Assembly (NCBI RefSeq): GCF_019578655.1
Contig: NC_063258.1
Coordinates: forward strand, 25,920,802 to 25,984,801
Direction of reading: 5' to 3'
Length of the DNA: 64,000 nucleotides
Origin: Ricinus communis
Lineage: Eukaryota; Streptophyta; Magnoliopsida; Malpighiales; Euphorbiaceae
Position numbers and translations under genes: made by a program. Position 1 is the stretch's first letter. Each line of letters opens with the position of its first letter. This document shows positions 50,560 to 62,217 of the stretch, in pieces. The notes beneath the pieces are model-generated. The model was not told the DNA's origin. It worked only from the letters and a program-made list of their open reading frames with translations, and did not search any database.

Positions 50560-50980
50560 CATTTATTAATTGTGTCAACACATCTCAATCTTAACACAAC
50601 ACAAAATTTAAATGAGTCACACAAATACGACACTTGTAAATAAATTTATTTAATTAGTTATGCAGTAATATGTGTAACATGACCCGATACGTATAACACG
50701 ACACAATGCATATAACATATTTACTTAAATAGTAACTAAATTAATTAATTGTATTTGGTAACACATAACACGACACGATATATATAACATGTTTACTTTA
50801 AATAGTAGCTAAATGAGTTATAACGGGTTGGTGTATTAACTCGATATACAACACGCTTCAAGCTGTGTCATAAATAGATCAACCTGTTTTTGACACGAGC
50901 CCTCTAACATTCAACTTTAACACGCTAATTTTATATATTAAGCGAATCCAGTGCGCATGTCATGACCCATTTTGACACCC
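50560..50980. repeat. degenerate ACGACACG-type repeat with internal duplication
   Basis: The stretch is full of variants of TAACACGACACGATA and ACATGACCCGATAC, a pattern common in plant non-autonomous DNA transposons rich in ACGACACG motifs. Within it a module (TATAACATATTTACTTAAATAG) recurs after 72 bp (50711 and 50783) with some changes. No coding sequence. Confidence 0.45.
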
Positions 50981-51059
50981 CTCTCAGCAACCACTCAAAA
51001 AAAACCAAACATATTGTAGTTGTTTGGACTAAATAACTAACATCTCTTATACAACATCT

Positions 51060-52648
51060 ATGTTAAAAAAACCTTCTCAATACAAATGGGGAGCCAATTT
51101 AGAAAGAGAAAGATTCAGAGGATGCGGGATGAGTGTTCTAGAAAGCATATTGAAGCCATAGAGTGGGTAATTCCTTTTCTTTTTCTTCCTATTCTTGGGT
51201 TAACCAAATTATTTCTCACTTTGATACCAAGCTTGACGCCAAGTTTGCTGAATTTGATGCTCGGTTTAAATGTTTAGAAGGAAATAGACACCTTTTAAGC
51301 CAAGGTCGAATTTATTAAAGACTAATTTCTAAGTCCTTCTTAGTTCTTTTCCTTCTTTTAAGCACTTTTCAAACCTTTTATATTTATAGCTTTAGTGCTT
51401 TTAGAAACATCTTTTTTTTATACTAAAGGGGGAGAAAGTACAAGTGCATATCTTTATTATCTTTGTTTGTTCAATTAGTCTTAATTAATTATCAATGATA
51501 AATCCATCTTTATTCAAGCTATGTTTGTGTTGACAATTATCAATTGCAAATGAATGATCTTTGTTGTGATTACTTCTATGACTATCTATGATTTAAATGA
51601 GTTGATATTGATCTTGATCAAAATGTTGAAAATCTTGAAATATCACTAGCATAAACTCCTTTTGATAAGGGGAGAAATCAATCTTAAAAATAATTATTTA
51701 TCACCATAAAAATGAGAAGAATGTTAAACCTTAAGGATTATTAATCATATTTTAATGATTACAAGCAATTAAAAATGACTAATTTTATGTTTTAGTATTT
51801 ATGTGCAAGGAAAGAAAATTAGTTCTTTTAAGATAGGGCAGATTCACGATTGTGAAACTTCAGTTTTCCAGGCATGAAGATTCTCGCATCAAACAGTAGC
51901 ATTTACGATATTCTTTCCAGCTGTGAAAACGAGAATTCACAACCATGAAGAAATATTCACGCCTGTGAAAGTGATCTTTTTCTCAAAATTAAAAGAGACC
52001 ACAAAAGAGTTCACAAGGAGAGTTCCCAAACCGTGAAGATGTGAAGAATTATTCACGCCCGTGAAGCTGTATTTATGACAGTTGCAAAAATGGTTATTTT
52101 TGCATTTAATGAGGGTGCAACAACTCTATTTCACTTAGAAGTATTTAAACATCATTTCTCAGTATTCTAATTCAAGCAAGAACATTTATTTTGAACCCCC
52201 ATTATGCATTTATTCTCAACAACTCAAAATCTTTATCTTTTCATATTGTATTGCAGGTTTAAGCTTGTGATTGAATCTTTGGGTAGTTGAGTATTTAATT
52301 CTTATATTGAAAGCTCAAAATGTGAGGTTGAGTATTTAGGCAAAGGATTAAATGCTCTTATCACTAAGATTAAAAATCTTAAAATGGGTTAGAGTGTAAG
52401 TCTAGAAAGACACTTGGGTTAGAGTGTGAGTCTTTGGGAAAACACTTTTATTCTTAACCTTATAAAAAAACACAAATAGAATTAGGTTTATAATTCTATT
52501 TGATAGTAAAAATATCAAGAGGGTTCTTGATGAGTGGATGTAGGTAAGAGTTTGTCGAACCACTATAAATTTTTGGTGTTGTGAGTTGTATGTTTGTTAT
52601 TTGTATATTACCAATTCACCTTGTTTCTTGGTTGCTACTAGAATCACA
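51060..52648 (+). mobile_element. 3' end of a copia (Sirevirus-like?) element with 3' LTR
   Basis: The left part (51086-51330) holds a short degenerate coding remnant: a Lys/Arg-rich start, then in another frame a coiled-coil-like DTKLDAKFAEFDARFKCLEGN. Two polypurine-rich tracts follow (AAAGGGGGAGAAAGT at about 51426 and AAGGGGAGAAATCA at about 51667). The likely LTR runs from TGTTAAACCTTAAGG (51722) to CTAGAATCACA (52648), about 927 bp. Its right end has GAACCACTATAAATTTTTGG and TACCAATTCACC, features I associate with Sirevirus-type LTR ends. I found no 5' LTR or main coding region. The family call is inference. Confidence 0.5.
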
Positions 52649-53343
52649 GTAATTAATATATTACAAATTTTTATATATTTTATTAATTGATATCTATTAT
52701 TTTTACTTTTTTTCTTAAAAATAAATTTTATTTCCCTCTCTAAAAAAAATCACAACATTAATATTTTTTTGGATAAAATAAAATAAAGATAAAAACAAAG
52801 AGACCATTTGACTCATTTAAAATTTTCTAATTTTTATATTTAAGTATAAATAAAAATATTCTCTATTAAACAAAAAATACTCTTTAAAATAAAGAGCTCT
52901 AATGAAAATGCTCTTAGCCAATCTAATGAAAGGAAGTGCTAAATACTTTTTTTATTAATCTTTTTTTCTATAAATAAGAGATATATTATGTAACTAATAT
53001 AACTATATAAAATAAGACCAACAATAATAGCACTCTTGTAATACTTTTAAAGTATTTTAATTTTTTTGCTTTATTCTACTATATAAATTTAATTTTATTA
53101 ATCTTTAAATGAAAAGCCAATTAGGAAAATATTGTAATTTATGAATAACTAAATATAATTTTTTGATAGGTATATCAAAATTCTAGCTATCAGGGTTTTC
53201 TTTTTTATTTTTTTCACCGTTATTGATAGTTTTTTAATGTCGTCGACGGTAGCTAATTTCAATTACTCGCTTCCTTTTTTTTTTCTCTAGTAATTTTTTC
53301 CAATCACAATAAAATAACCAAATTATATTTTCATCCTATTTAT

Positions 53344-53658
53344 ATGAGTTGTTCTGAATTTATAAACTTTAATTGTAAAATCTCTTATATTTTTTCAGTA
53401 ATAAATTTGAAAAAATCTAAGACAATGGAAGAAGATCTCAAGACTAGTAAATTTTCAATATTCAAAAATAAGTTAAGATCTTTCAACAATGAAGATAAAT
53501 TTATGTGGTTGAAATTTCATTTAAGATCTTATTTTATATTTGCTTTTCTTGGTTGTTTGTTAATTTTACTGATTAAATATTGTAAGTATTTTGTTTGTCT
53601 TTTTTATAAGAGTTTGGATGAATTTGATCATAATGTTCAAAAGATCATATTCGTTTAA
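53344..53658 (+). CDS. hypothetical small ORF, one membrane segment
   Basis: 104 codons, not recognised. The first 27 residues may be leader; the second Met (MEEDLKTSKFSIFKNKLRSF) starts a more protein-like stretch. A hydrophobic segment (FIFAFLGCLLILLIKYC) could span a membrane. It stands alone in AT-rich DNA, and its amino-acid make-up (Lys, Ile, Phe, Leu) is what AT-rich chance ORFs give. Most likely not a gene, but it is the longest isolated ORF in this region. Confidence 0.15.
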   Translation: MSCSEFINFNCKISYIFSVINLKKSKTMEEDLKTSKFSIFKNKLRSFNNEDKFMWLKFHLRSYFIFAFLGCLLILLIKYCKYFVCLFYKSLDEFDHNVQKIIFV

Positions 53659-55213
53659 AGACTCGTCAAATAATAATAAAGTCAATTAGTGGCTCAATAT
53701 AGCCATTGAGTGGAATATATTTCTTGTCGCTACACCAAACGCAACCGAAAGCTCATAGGAAAAGCTCATCTTTATAACAAGATTAATATATATTTCTTGA
53801 ACGTAATCATGTTTACTTATCTATTTATAAATTTTATTTATTAATCATTTTTAATAAAATACTCCTTTTATTTCAAAAAAGAATACAAGTTTGTATATGA
53901 GATGATTGTATTAAAAAAAATTGAGGTTTAAATTTTTTAAAAAATATATTTTTAATTTATTAAAAAATTATATAAAGAAAATTTTTGAATACTTAATTTG
54001 GATTCTTAATATTATTTAGGGAAAAGTACACAATAATATGGTTAGACATTTTTGCACTTAAAGGGCTATGGTTTTTTTTTTTTTTGTGACAAAGAAATAT
54101 TACGTGATTTCATTTTCTTATATTTTTACTATTTACAAATTAATATCTTTGTATTTCTATGATTTAATATTAGTATAATACTTATTTTTTCATAAATAAA
54201 ATTATTTTATGGGTGATTTAATATCAGAATACTTATAAAAAAATATAATTTTATTTTAAAAATTATTTATTTTATTCCTAATAATCTTTTAAAAAAATAT
54301 ATTACTTTTATTTAACATGAATTTAATATAGTTAATTATATAATAAATAACTTAATAAATAATTTTATTATTGAAAATGAATATTATACTAATATTAAAT
54401 TATAAAAATATAAAAATATTAATTTATAAGGTACTAAAAATGTAAGAAAATTAAATTACAAGATATTTTTTATCACAAAAAAATTAGAATCTCTTAAATA
54501 TAAAATCACCAAATCACAGAATACTTTTTTATATTTTTTATATTATTTATACTTTTTTATATTTGTAAGTCAATGAAATATCTTCTTTTAAAAAATATAA
54601 ATAAGAAAAACAATTAGTGGAGAAAAAAAAACTTAAATAATTATCAGTTAAAAATCAAGTTGTGTGAAGTAAATTCCAATAATGTTTTTGTTGGGGAATA
54701 AATTATAAGGCTCAGGAAGCATTTTCAATGGTTAATACAAACAAGATCACAACTGTATCAATTTCTTTATCCAAATTTGAAGGATCATTTTGTGATAGAA
54801 GTTTTCTCACCCTCCAATTAGTATCTGAAGATCATTATGTAGGACCCATTCGCTCTTAAGCCCTTTTCATTCATATCGTTTTCAACATGTCTAAATTTAA
54901 AACATCACTTGGTCGTGATTTTTGTCTTTTTTGCCTAAAACAAATGTTGTTTATATTTTATTCTTGATTGAATGATTTTTTTTATATATAAGAAAAATGA
55001 AAGAAAAGAAAAGACGACAATGATATTTTTGAGCTATTTTATGTGGATCGAAACTAAATTGTTTCTCTAACAGAATTTAGGAGTATGTGTAGTACTTGGA
55101 GGATGGCAATCTTTCTCAACACAGAAAATTTCATTTTATATTTGAGGAATAGAAAATGAAAGAATTTCACGGTGTATTTTTATTTTAGAATATATATTTT
55201 ATTTTTTATTTAT

Positions 55214-55391
55214 TTTGATATTTTGTAAATATGACCGTTAGTAATTAACGGTAAAATTATACAATACCATTAATAAGTGCTGACGTGATAATTGGAAGAT
55301 CAGTGGCTACTGTATGACACATCATAATTTTTTAACAGTACTATACAATTTAATTATTATTTATTAACGGTCATATTTACATGATATCAAA
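55214..55391. mobile_element. MITE-like element with 27-bp terminal inverted repeats
   Basis: Arms at 55214-55240 and 55365-55391 are inverted repeats matching at 25 of 27 bases (outer end TTTGATAT, inner GTAAATATGACCGTTA). The 178-bp length, lack of coding and long inverted ends fit a miniature inverted-repeat element. No clear target duplication is visible, so the superfamily is open. Confidence 0.65.
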
Positions 55392-56140
55392 GCGGTAAAA
55401 TAAAAATATATTAACTTAATAAGATTTTTTCTAGAAAATATATCTTCTAGCTTGATGGATGAAAATTACCAAAATAAAAAGAAGGAGAGTATAGATGGTG
55501 TCTGTAAATTCTTGGGGGAACATAATTGAAAGAAATCTTCTCCTCATTTAGTTTGTAGGGCAGAAATCGAGAATTAAGCAACTCTTCATCCCCATTTCAC
55601 CATCGAAGAGTTATTACTTATTTGATAGTCATTGTCATCCACCATGTTATCAAAAGACCCATGAAAAAATAACATTCAATTATTTCAAGATTATTTTAAC
55701 ATTTAATTACATGTTAGTTTTAATTTTAAGATTAATAATGCAGTTAATTATTAGAAATAAGACTGATATAAAAAAAAATAGAATGATATGTTATTATTTT
55801 ATTTGATTATTTTTTTAATAACACAGTGGATTAAGTTCATATAATAATTTTTCATTACGATGTCTTAAGTGGGCTACAACCCTAAGATATTACTCATTTT
55901 ATTTGAAAGTGTCCTATATTTTAAGAAAAATAACAAAAATATATATATTTTTTCATTCTTTATCAAATTTACGGTGTTAAAATTTTTTATTTTTACTGTG
56001 TTAAAATATAAAAAATACAGTTTTTTTTAACTTATTTTCAAAATAATAGTTTTGATTATTTTTTGGTAAAACAACCAAAAAAACAACTAAAGAACAATAA
56101 AAAAAAAAACTAGAAAACAACCAAAAAATAAATAAAAAAT

Positions 56141-56197
56141 AATAGCATCATGTTTTAAAAAATAATAAAGAAACAGTATATTTCTAAAAAATTACAT

Positions 56198-56234
<37 letters not shown>

Positions 56235-56288
56235 GCATCATGTTTTAAAAAATAATAAAGAAACAGTATATTTCTAAAAAAATTACAT

Positions 56289-56324
<36 letters not shown>
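56141..56324. repeat. 90-bp tandem duplication ending in (TA)n
   Basis: Unit 1 (56141-56230) and unit 2 (56231-56324) are nearly identical. Each runs from TAGCATCATGTTTTAAAA through AAACAGTATATTTC to a (TA)n tail. Differences are one base at the start and a one-base A-run change, so the duplication is recent. Confidence 0.92.
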
Positions 56325-56326
<2 letters not shown>

Positions 56327-58150
56327 GTTGATTTTAGGGAATTTCTAAAATATTCTCTTGGTTTTACTTATAACATTAGTTTGGAGCAGCCGGCTGGCCC
56401 ATATTAGGTTTCTAATTGATTCCATGTGGAATGGACTGGGGAAGAATTGGAAAAGCAGACAGGCCTATTGCAAGCTGCCACAGCCCAGAAGGGATGAGAA
56501 GTGTTAAGCACCAAAGTAAATCATCTTCAACTACAACAATATAATAAATTATGGATAAATTCAGCAATAAGAATAATAGTAATGGTTCATAAAAAGGATA
56601 ATGAAGCTCGAATTGATAAATGGATGATTTCCATTATAATGGACGGAACCTCTCAGTGAGTATCATGTCTGTGGCCCTTAACAGCTCCAAATGGCCACTG
56701 ACACCTCAGTTTTCAGAATGTAATTCCAAGTTAATGTTATATATTCTGCGTTGTGCATGTGCTTAAAGCATATGTCAAACAATGGTGACCAACTTATTAT
56801 TTTCTTTTCCTTTTAGATAAGAATATTTCAGAAATAAAAATTACAATAAATTTTTCGAAAATAAAAATACCGACCATAAATACTCGGGCAAAAATTAATA
56901 ATATAAAAACTATTATAAATTAATCAATAAAAAGTGTCTAATCCATAAAGGTGACCGATATTATTATTAGTTTTTAGTGATAAGAAATTTAGACAGATCA
57001 TAGTGGAGTCACCACTGCCTAAAGTTTTCATGTGGTTTCTATGACTCGTTGCATCAGAAAAATAATAATTGACTTTGTTGGATTAGCAACTCAAGGATTA
57101 TATTATTTAAATGCACCTTCTGAACTAAATAATTGTTTCCTATATATATATATATATAGAATCCTAATTAATTCTCACGTTGATGAATTGGGTCCATTCC
57201 TTCTCCTCTCGTATCTATTGATGACTTTACCAACAACGACATTAATTTTGTTTGGTATATAAATGTTAATTAGGTGACAAATGATAGAGACCACCTTAAT
57301 TTAAATATATCAGGATTACCTGTTTATAGTAGTTCCGAGTGACAAGAAGACATCTTGATATTTTATTAAAGATTCTATGAGATAGTTGCCAATTTAGATT
57401 TTGGTTTGAATAAGAGGTTTATGAAAAATATCATTTGACATAAAAGAGGATAAAAAAAAAAAAAATTAAAGTTCATTCAGTTTGCTACGTGATTCGTAAA
57501 TAATACCAATTAGATGTTGATACGTGACTTTATTTTTTAAATATTGTATTTGTATGAATTAATTTATTTATTGCCATTAATCACTCATAATTAAAAATTA
57601 ACTAATTTAAATATAATAATTATTTAAAAATATTACATATTATTAGTGTAATTAATTTTATTTACAAATAACTTGATAAACTAGTTACTCAAAAAAATTA
57701 AAATGATTAAACCTTAACTTGTTCTGAAATGTATTTTTTTCTCTAATGGAAACATGGCCAGAAATATGAATAAAAAATCAGGAGTAGAAGGGATAGACAG
57801 AAATATTAATACAAGAAGTTTGAATTATTACAAATGTATATGCCAAGTTTGTCTTATAAAAAGGCAGACCTCTTATAACATTACATATCACTAAAAGATA
57901 AAAGAAAATAAATAGTTTAAAATTTAAATTCTCATATATTAGATAATATATTATAATATAAGATCTCTTAACAACCATAAATTATATTTAACGAGAAATT
58001 ATATTTAAAATATAATTATAGCTTAAGAAAAAACAACATAAATAAGACATTGAAAACTATGAGTTGATCAATATTATGATTTTCATTTTGAATAAGAAAA
58101 GGAAACATGAAGAACACATTCTGCTTATCTGAAAAATAATCAATTCTTCT

Positions 58151-58179
58151 GAAGAAAAAGAAGAAGAAGAAGAAGAAGG
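58151..58179. repeat. (GAA)n microsatellite
   Basis: An imperfect GAA run in intergenic AT-rich DNA. Confidence 0.8.
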
Positions 58180-60438
58180 CATAAATGAGGCCATCATCTA
58201 TGTGAGTTGTGACCTCTCATATACGTACTACCCAGGAACTTGATGTATATCTGCTTTCACAATTAAGCTTTGAGTTATCTTTTACGAGTCAGACTCATTT
58301 ACAATTTCTTTTCCAATAATTTTACATTACCTATATAAATTTTATATATTTTTATTTAATATTATGTAAATATATATAATTATTTATTTAAGATCGAAAT
58401 AAACTTTCTTTTGGCTTGAAAATATATAGTTATTTATATAAATTATTATTATTATTATTATTGTTATTGTATATGTTATAATTGTAATTTTTTTTAATAA
58501 AACATGATCATTTTATTTGTAGCTAATGTGATTCAGACTTTTTTGGACTCTAGCTTAAATTATCTAAAGACTATTTAAATGAGTTGTGTTTAAATCTAAG
58601 ATAATGATCGGCTTAGCTCAATATCTATAAATGAGTCAAATCAATACCAGTAATAATATTTAATTATAATTAAAAATTATTATATATTTATTTTATAAAA
58701 ATTATATGTAATAAATATAAAAAATAATATATGAGTAACTTGTTTGATTATTTATAATTAATTTTATTTAATTCTTATAAAAATAAATTTTATACGTTAA
58801 AAAAAATATAGGTAAATTTTATTCACAAGATAATTATATTCTAATTTTATAGTATTTTTAATAAATCAAACACCAATAATATAAATCATTCATTTGTATC
58901 CTATTTTCTTACAAACCTTCGAGCATGATATAGGAAAATCTTTTCTATAAAATTATATTCTAGCATAGAGTTAAATCTTGGCATTTCATCCAATGAATGA
59001 CAGTGTTTTGGTCCGACAAATATTATTTTTTTAAGACATTTCATCTGTGTATAAATATAAATAAAATTTATAAAATAAATAAAAAAATAATTAAATTTTT
59101 AACAAAGGCTACCAACTATTATTCAGTTTTCCTTCTAGAAAACATATCACTTTAACTCATAACAAGGAGAGGTAATAATATTTTTTTTGAACTGGATAAG
59201 GCATTTGCTTAGGATTCCAAACAGGCAGCGGATAAGGTGTCATATTTTTCACGTGTTTCGAAGTTTAATATCTCGTACATAATAATATTATCCCCAAATA
59301 AGACTTCTGATTTCAATCCAATTAATTGCTAATAATGCTTGTACAAATTTATCAACTTTCAGCTGTTCCGACTTATTCAAGTTCCAAAGTTAGAAGGATT
59401 TACATAGTTCATGAACCATTTGGATCCTTTAAGCCAGTCCAAAAGTTCTTAGAAGTTTCCTCAAATTGGTTTATATGAGGAAATTTCAGTATAATACATA
59501 GTGATACGGTGAGCTATAAAAGTTTGATTTATAAAATTAGGAGTCTTTTGGTACGAGCAAGTAAGAAGAGAAGGTAGGAATTCATGGGAAGTAAATATTT
59601 TAGTTTTATTTGAATTACATGATGAAAATAATATTTTTTTAAAATTAACTTCCTTTGCTATATAGAAAATAACTAACTAATTGCCCGCCCTATGAATAGT
59701 ATAATTTTAATATCAATAAAAATTATAAATTTACTAGAATTAAAATTAAATAATATCATATCACAAAGATTTAGCAAAATATATACAAAAATTATTAATT
59801 GACTATATAACTAACTAAATATAAATATTTTTTTTTATGTTGAATTTTTATTGGATATATAAAAATTTACTGATTTTTATGACGCTATACTCATTCACTA
59901 AGAATATAAATCGAATTAAATTAACTTCTTATATTATTAACTTGATTCAATATTTGATTATTTCATTTATTTTTTAATATCTTTTTATTGATTTAGTATT
60001 TTATATATTTTAAATATATTATTAAGTAATATTTTCTTAGTAGAGATATTTTATATTATTTTTCAATTTATTAAATTATAGAAAATCTAACCTAAAAACT
60101 AAAATTTTAATTAACTGAATTTTTTTACTTGAAGTTGAACCGTATCGAAATAATTTCGTTGGGATATATTTAAGATATAATGTAATGAGGAATGAAAGCC
60201 GTAAAATAAGTATAAATATTATAATTAAAAAAACAGTTCTTTAATTGATAATTATTTCACTATGAGAATAAAAAATTTAAGAATATATAATTAAAAATTA
60301 AAATTATAAAGAAAATTTTGAAAAAAGGACTATTAAATATTTAAAATTTATAATTAAAATGATGTATATTATAATATAATACCTGAAAAATAAATTATTT
60401 AAAGTAAAAATTATAAATAAGAATTCAAGAAAAGTATA

Positions 60439-61270
60439 GGAATATGAAATAATTAAAATCCTAATTAAGGTGTTGGAAATTGTAACATAATACTCTTAAA
60501 AATAGTATAAAAATATGTTAGAATAAATTATTTCTCTAAAAACTAAAAGAAAATAATTTAGAAATGATATGACATGCCATGTTGGATAGAAAAAAATAAT
60601 ATTAAAACATTGATCTCATATATATAGACATAAATTTATTAAATTGTATAAAAAATCTATAATAAATATATTCAAAATACTTTATTTATTTATATAAAAA
60701 TTAATTCTATTAATAAAATCATTTTACTTGAAACTATATTAAAATAATCTTAATGAAATATATGTAAGATAAAATAAAAAGAAAGATGAAGAATATAAAT
60801 GTGACGATTAAAAAGAAAAAAATTAATTAATAAGATAACTATTACATTATGAAAAAAATTTATAAATAATTAAGATTTATAATTAAATTTTTTTACGTTG
60901 TAATACAATACTTAAAAAATTATGTAAAGTGGAAGTCATAAAAAATTAAAAAAAAATAAAAATATATGAAATAATTATATATCATAATGAAAGTTGTAAA
61001 TAATATTCTATATAAAATAGTAAAAAATATTAAATTGATTAATTCTCTAAGAATTGAAAAAATAACTTAAGATTTATATAATCTGCTATATAGGAGAGAG
61101 AAATATTAATTTATCTAAAAAAAATTTAAAAAGGTGGAGGAATGTGAAATAATATAATACTTTATATAAATATTAAAAATTATTAAAATAATTAATTTTT
61201 TAAAAACTAAAAACAATAGTTTAAGATTCATATAATATGTCACAAAGGAGAGAGAAAAAAGTATTTTATT
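60439..61270. repeat. decayed direct repeats, about three copies
   Basis: Similar blocks start at about 60439, 60961 and 61137. Each runs from a GAAATAATTA/ATAATA segment through TCTCTAAAAACTAAA (or variants, at 60531, 61041 and 61193) to a TTTA-GAT-ATATGNCA motif. Two of the three then continue into AGGAGAGAGAAA. Heavy divergence suggests age. Confidence 0.45.
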
Positions 61271-62119
61271 TATAGTTATTGAGAACTTAATTATTTAATT
61301 AATTAATATATTCTCACTTTTTCTTTTGATATCAAACACAATTTAATTCAATAAGAAAAAACTACAAAAGAAAGCAACACCGCCTCAATAACAGAAGGCA
61401 CCTGATGCCAAACAACTAGACGAGTATTAGGCAGTGCAGTGATGCTCGGGCCAAAGTGAGAGCAATGCAAAAGAGACAACATAATTGCCGTCTTGACCAA
61501 GAAGAGACCTTACATTCATTTACAGTCGATCCAAACTCAGATAAATCTTTTGATGCATATCATCGACAACTACCTTAGCATCCAATTTATTTTAAGATCA
61601 CATTCTAATATTCCATTTACATTGCTCCTCAAATTTGACACCCTCAATAATATCCTCATTTAAATATAAGTTGACCCTAAGATATAATTTATACAATAAC
61701 AAAAACTCAGTGCTTAGTTGGAAAATCCTAAGAGGATACGATTTTAGTAATAAGTAGAATATATGCTTCAAAGAGGAATTCGATTAACCTAAATTTATGC
61801 CTATGTAAAAATATCTTCACTTTTACTTTTCCTACTATTCTTATTTGAATTTGAATTCTACCTTAGATTGTTGGAGTAGATTTTAGTAGCAGAATGTAAT
61901 ATTTTATTTAATTTTTTCAAATAGAATTTTGGATTATCTATTATTATTTTCAAGTGAAGAAACTAAGAATTAGACAGGTTAATAAAAAAATTTCTTATAT
62001 TTTATTTTATTATAATAGAATTGTATTATTACTGCGAACTTTCCATTCTTGGAATTCGTAAATGATAATGCTTTTTAATATTTTGGTTCAGTAACCATTC
62101 TCCTTTTTGCAAATTAAAC

Positions 62120-62217
62120 TATCACGACTCAATGTGAGTCCGTGACTGGCACTAGAAAATTGGTAGGCTTAAGACCACCAAGTCTCGTAATAAGCCTTAC
62201 TAAACAATATTCAATAC
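62120..62217 (+). repeat. truncated start of the TGTCACGA-type LTR
   Basis: TATCACGACTCAATG starts about 98 bp that match the first 100 bp of the solo LTR at 9904 and of the copy at 62218 (GTGACTGGCACTAG, GGTAGGCTTAAGACCACC). It is cut by the next copy at 62218. The remainder should lie beyond the window if this is a nested insertion. Confidence 0.8.

Larger units (their letters stand above)
47715..51059. other. intergenic region upstream of TPR gene, repeat-bearing
   Basis: 47715-48000 is the likely promoter and leader of the TPR gene. A (TA)n microsatellite lies at 48544-48586. ACCAAACGCGCCCTA at about 49336 resembles the right end of a hAT-type transposon. 49360-49870 is a GC-richer island without a recognisable protein. 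50560-50980 is a degenerate repeat, listed separately. Confidence 0.5.
52649..62119. other. AT-rich, gene-poor region
   Basis: 9.5 kb without a recognisable gene. Contents: a 104-codon ORF at 53344-53658 (listed separately), a MITE-like element at 55214-55391, a 90-bp tandem duplication at 56141-56324, a (GAA)n run at 58151-58179, an (ATT)n run at 58442-58462, a possible transposon end at about 59541 (AGGAGTCTTTTGGTA), and decayed direct repeats at 60439-61270. Confidence 0.55.
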
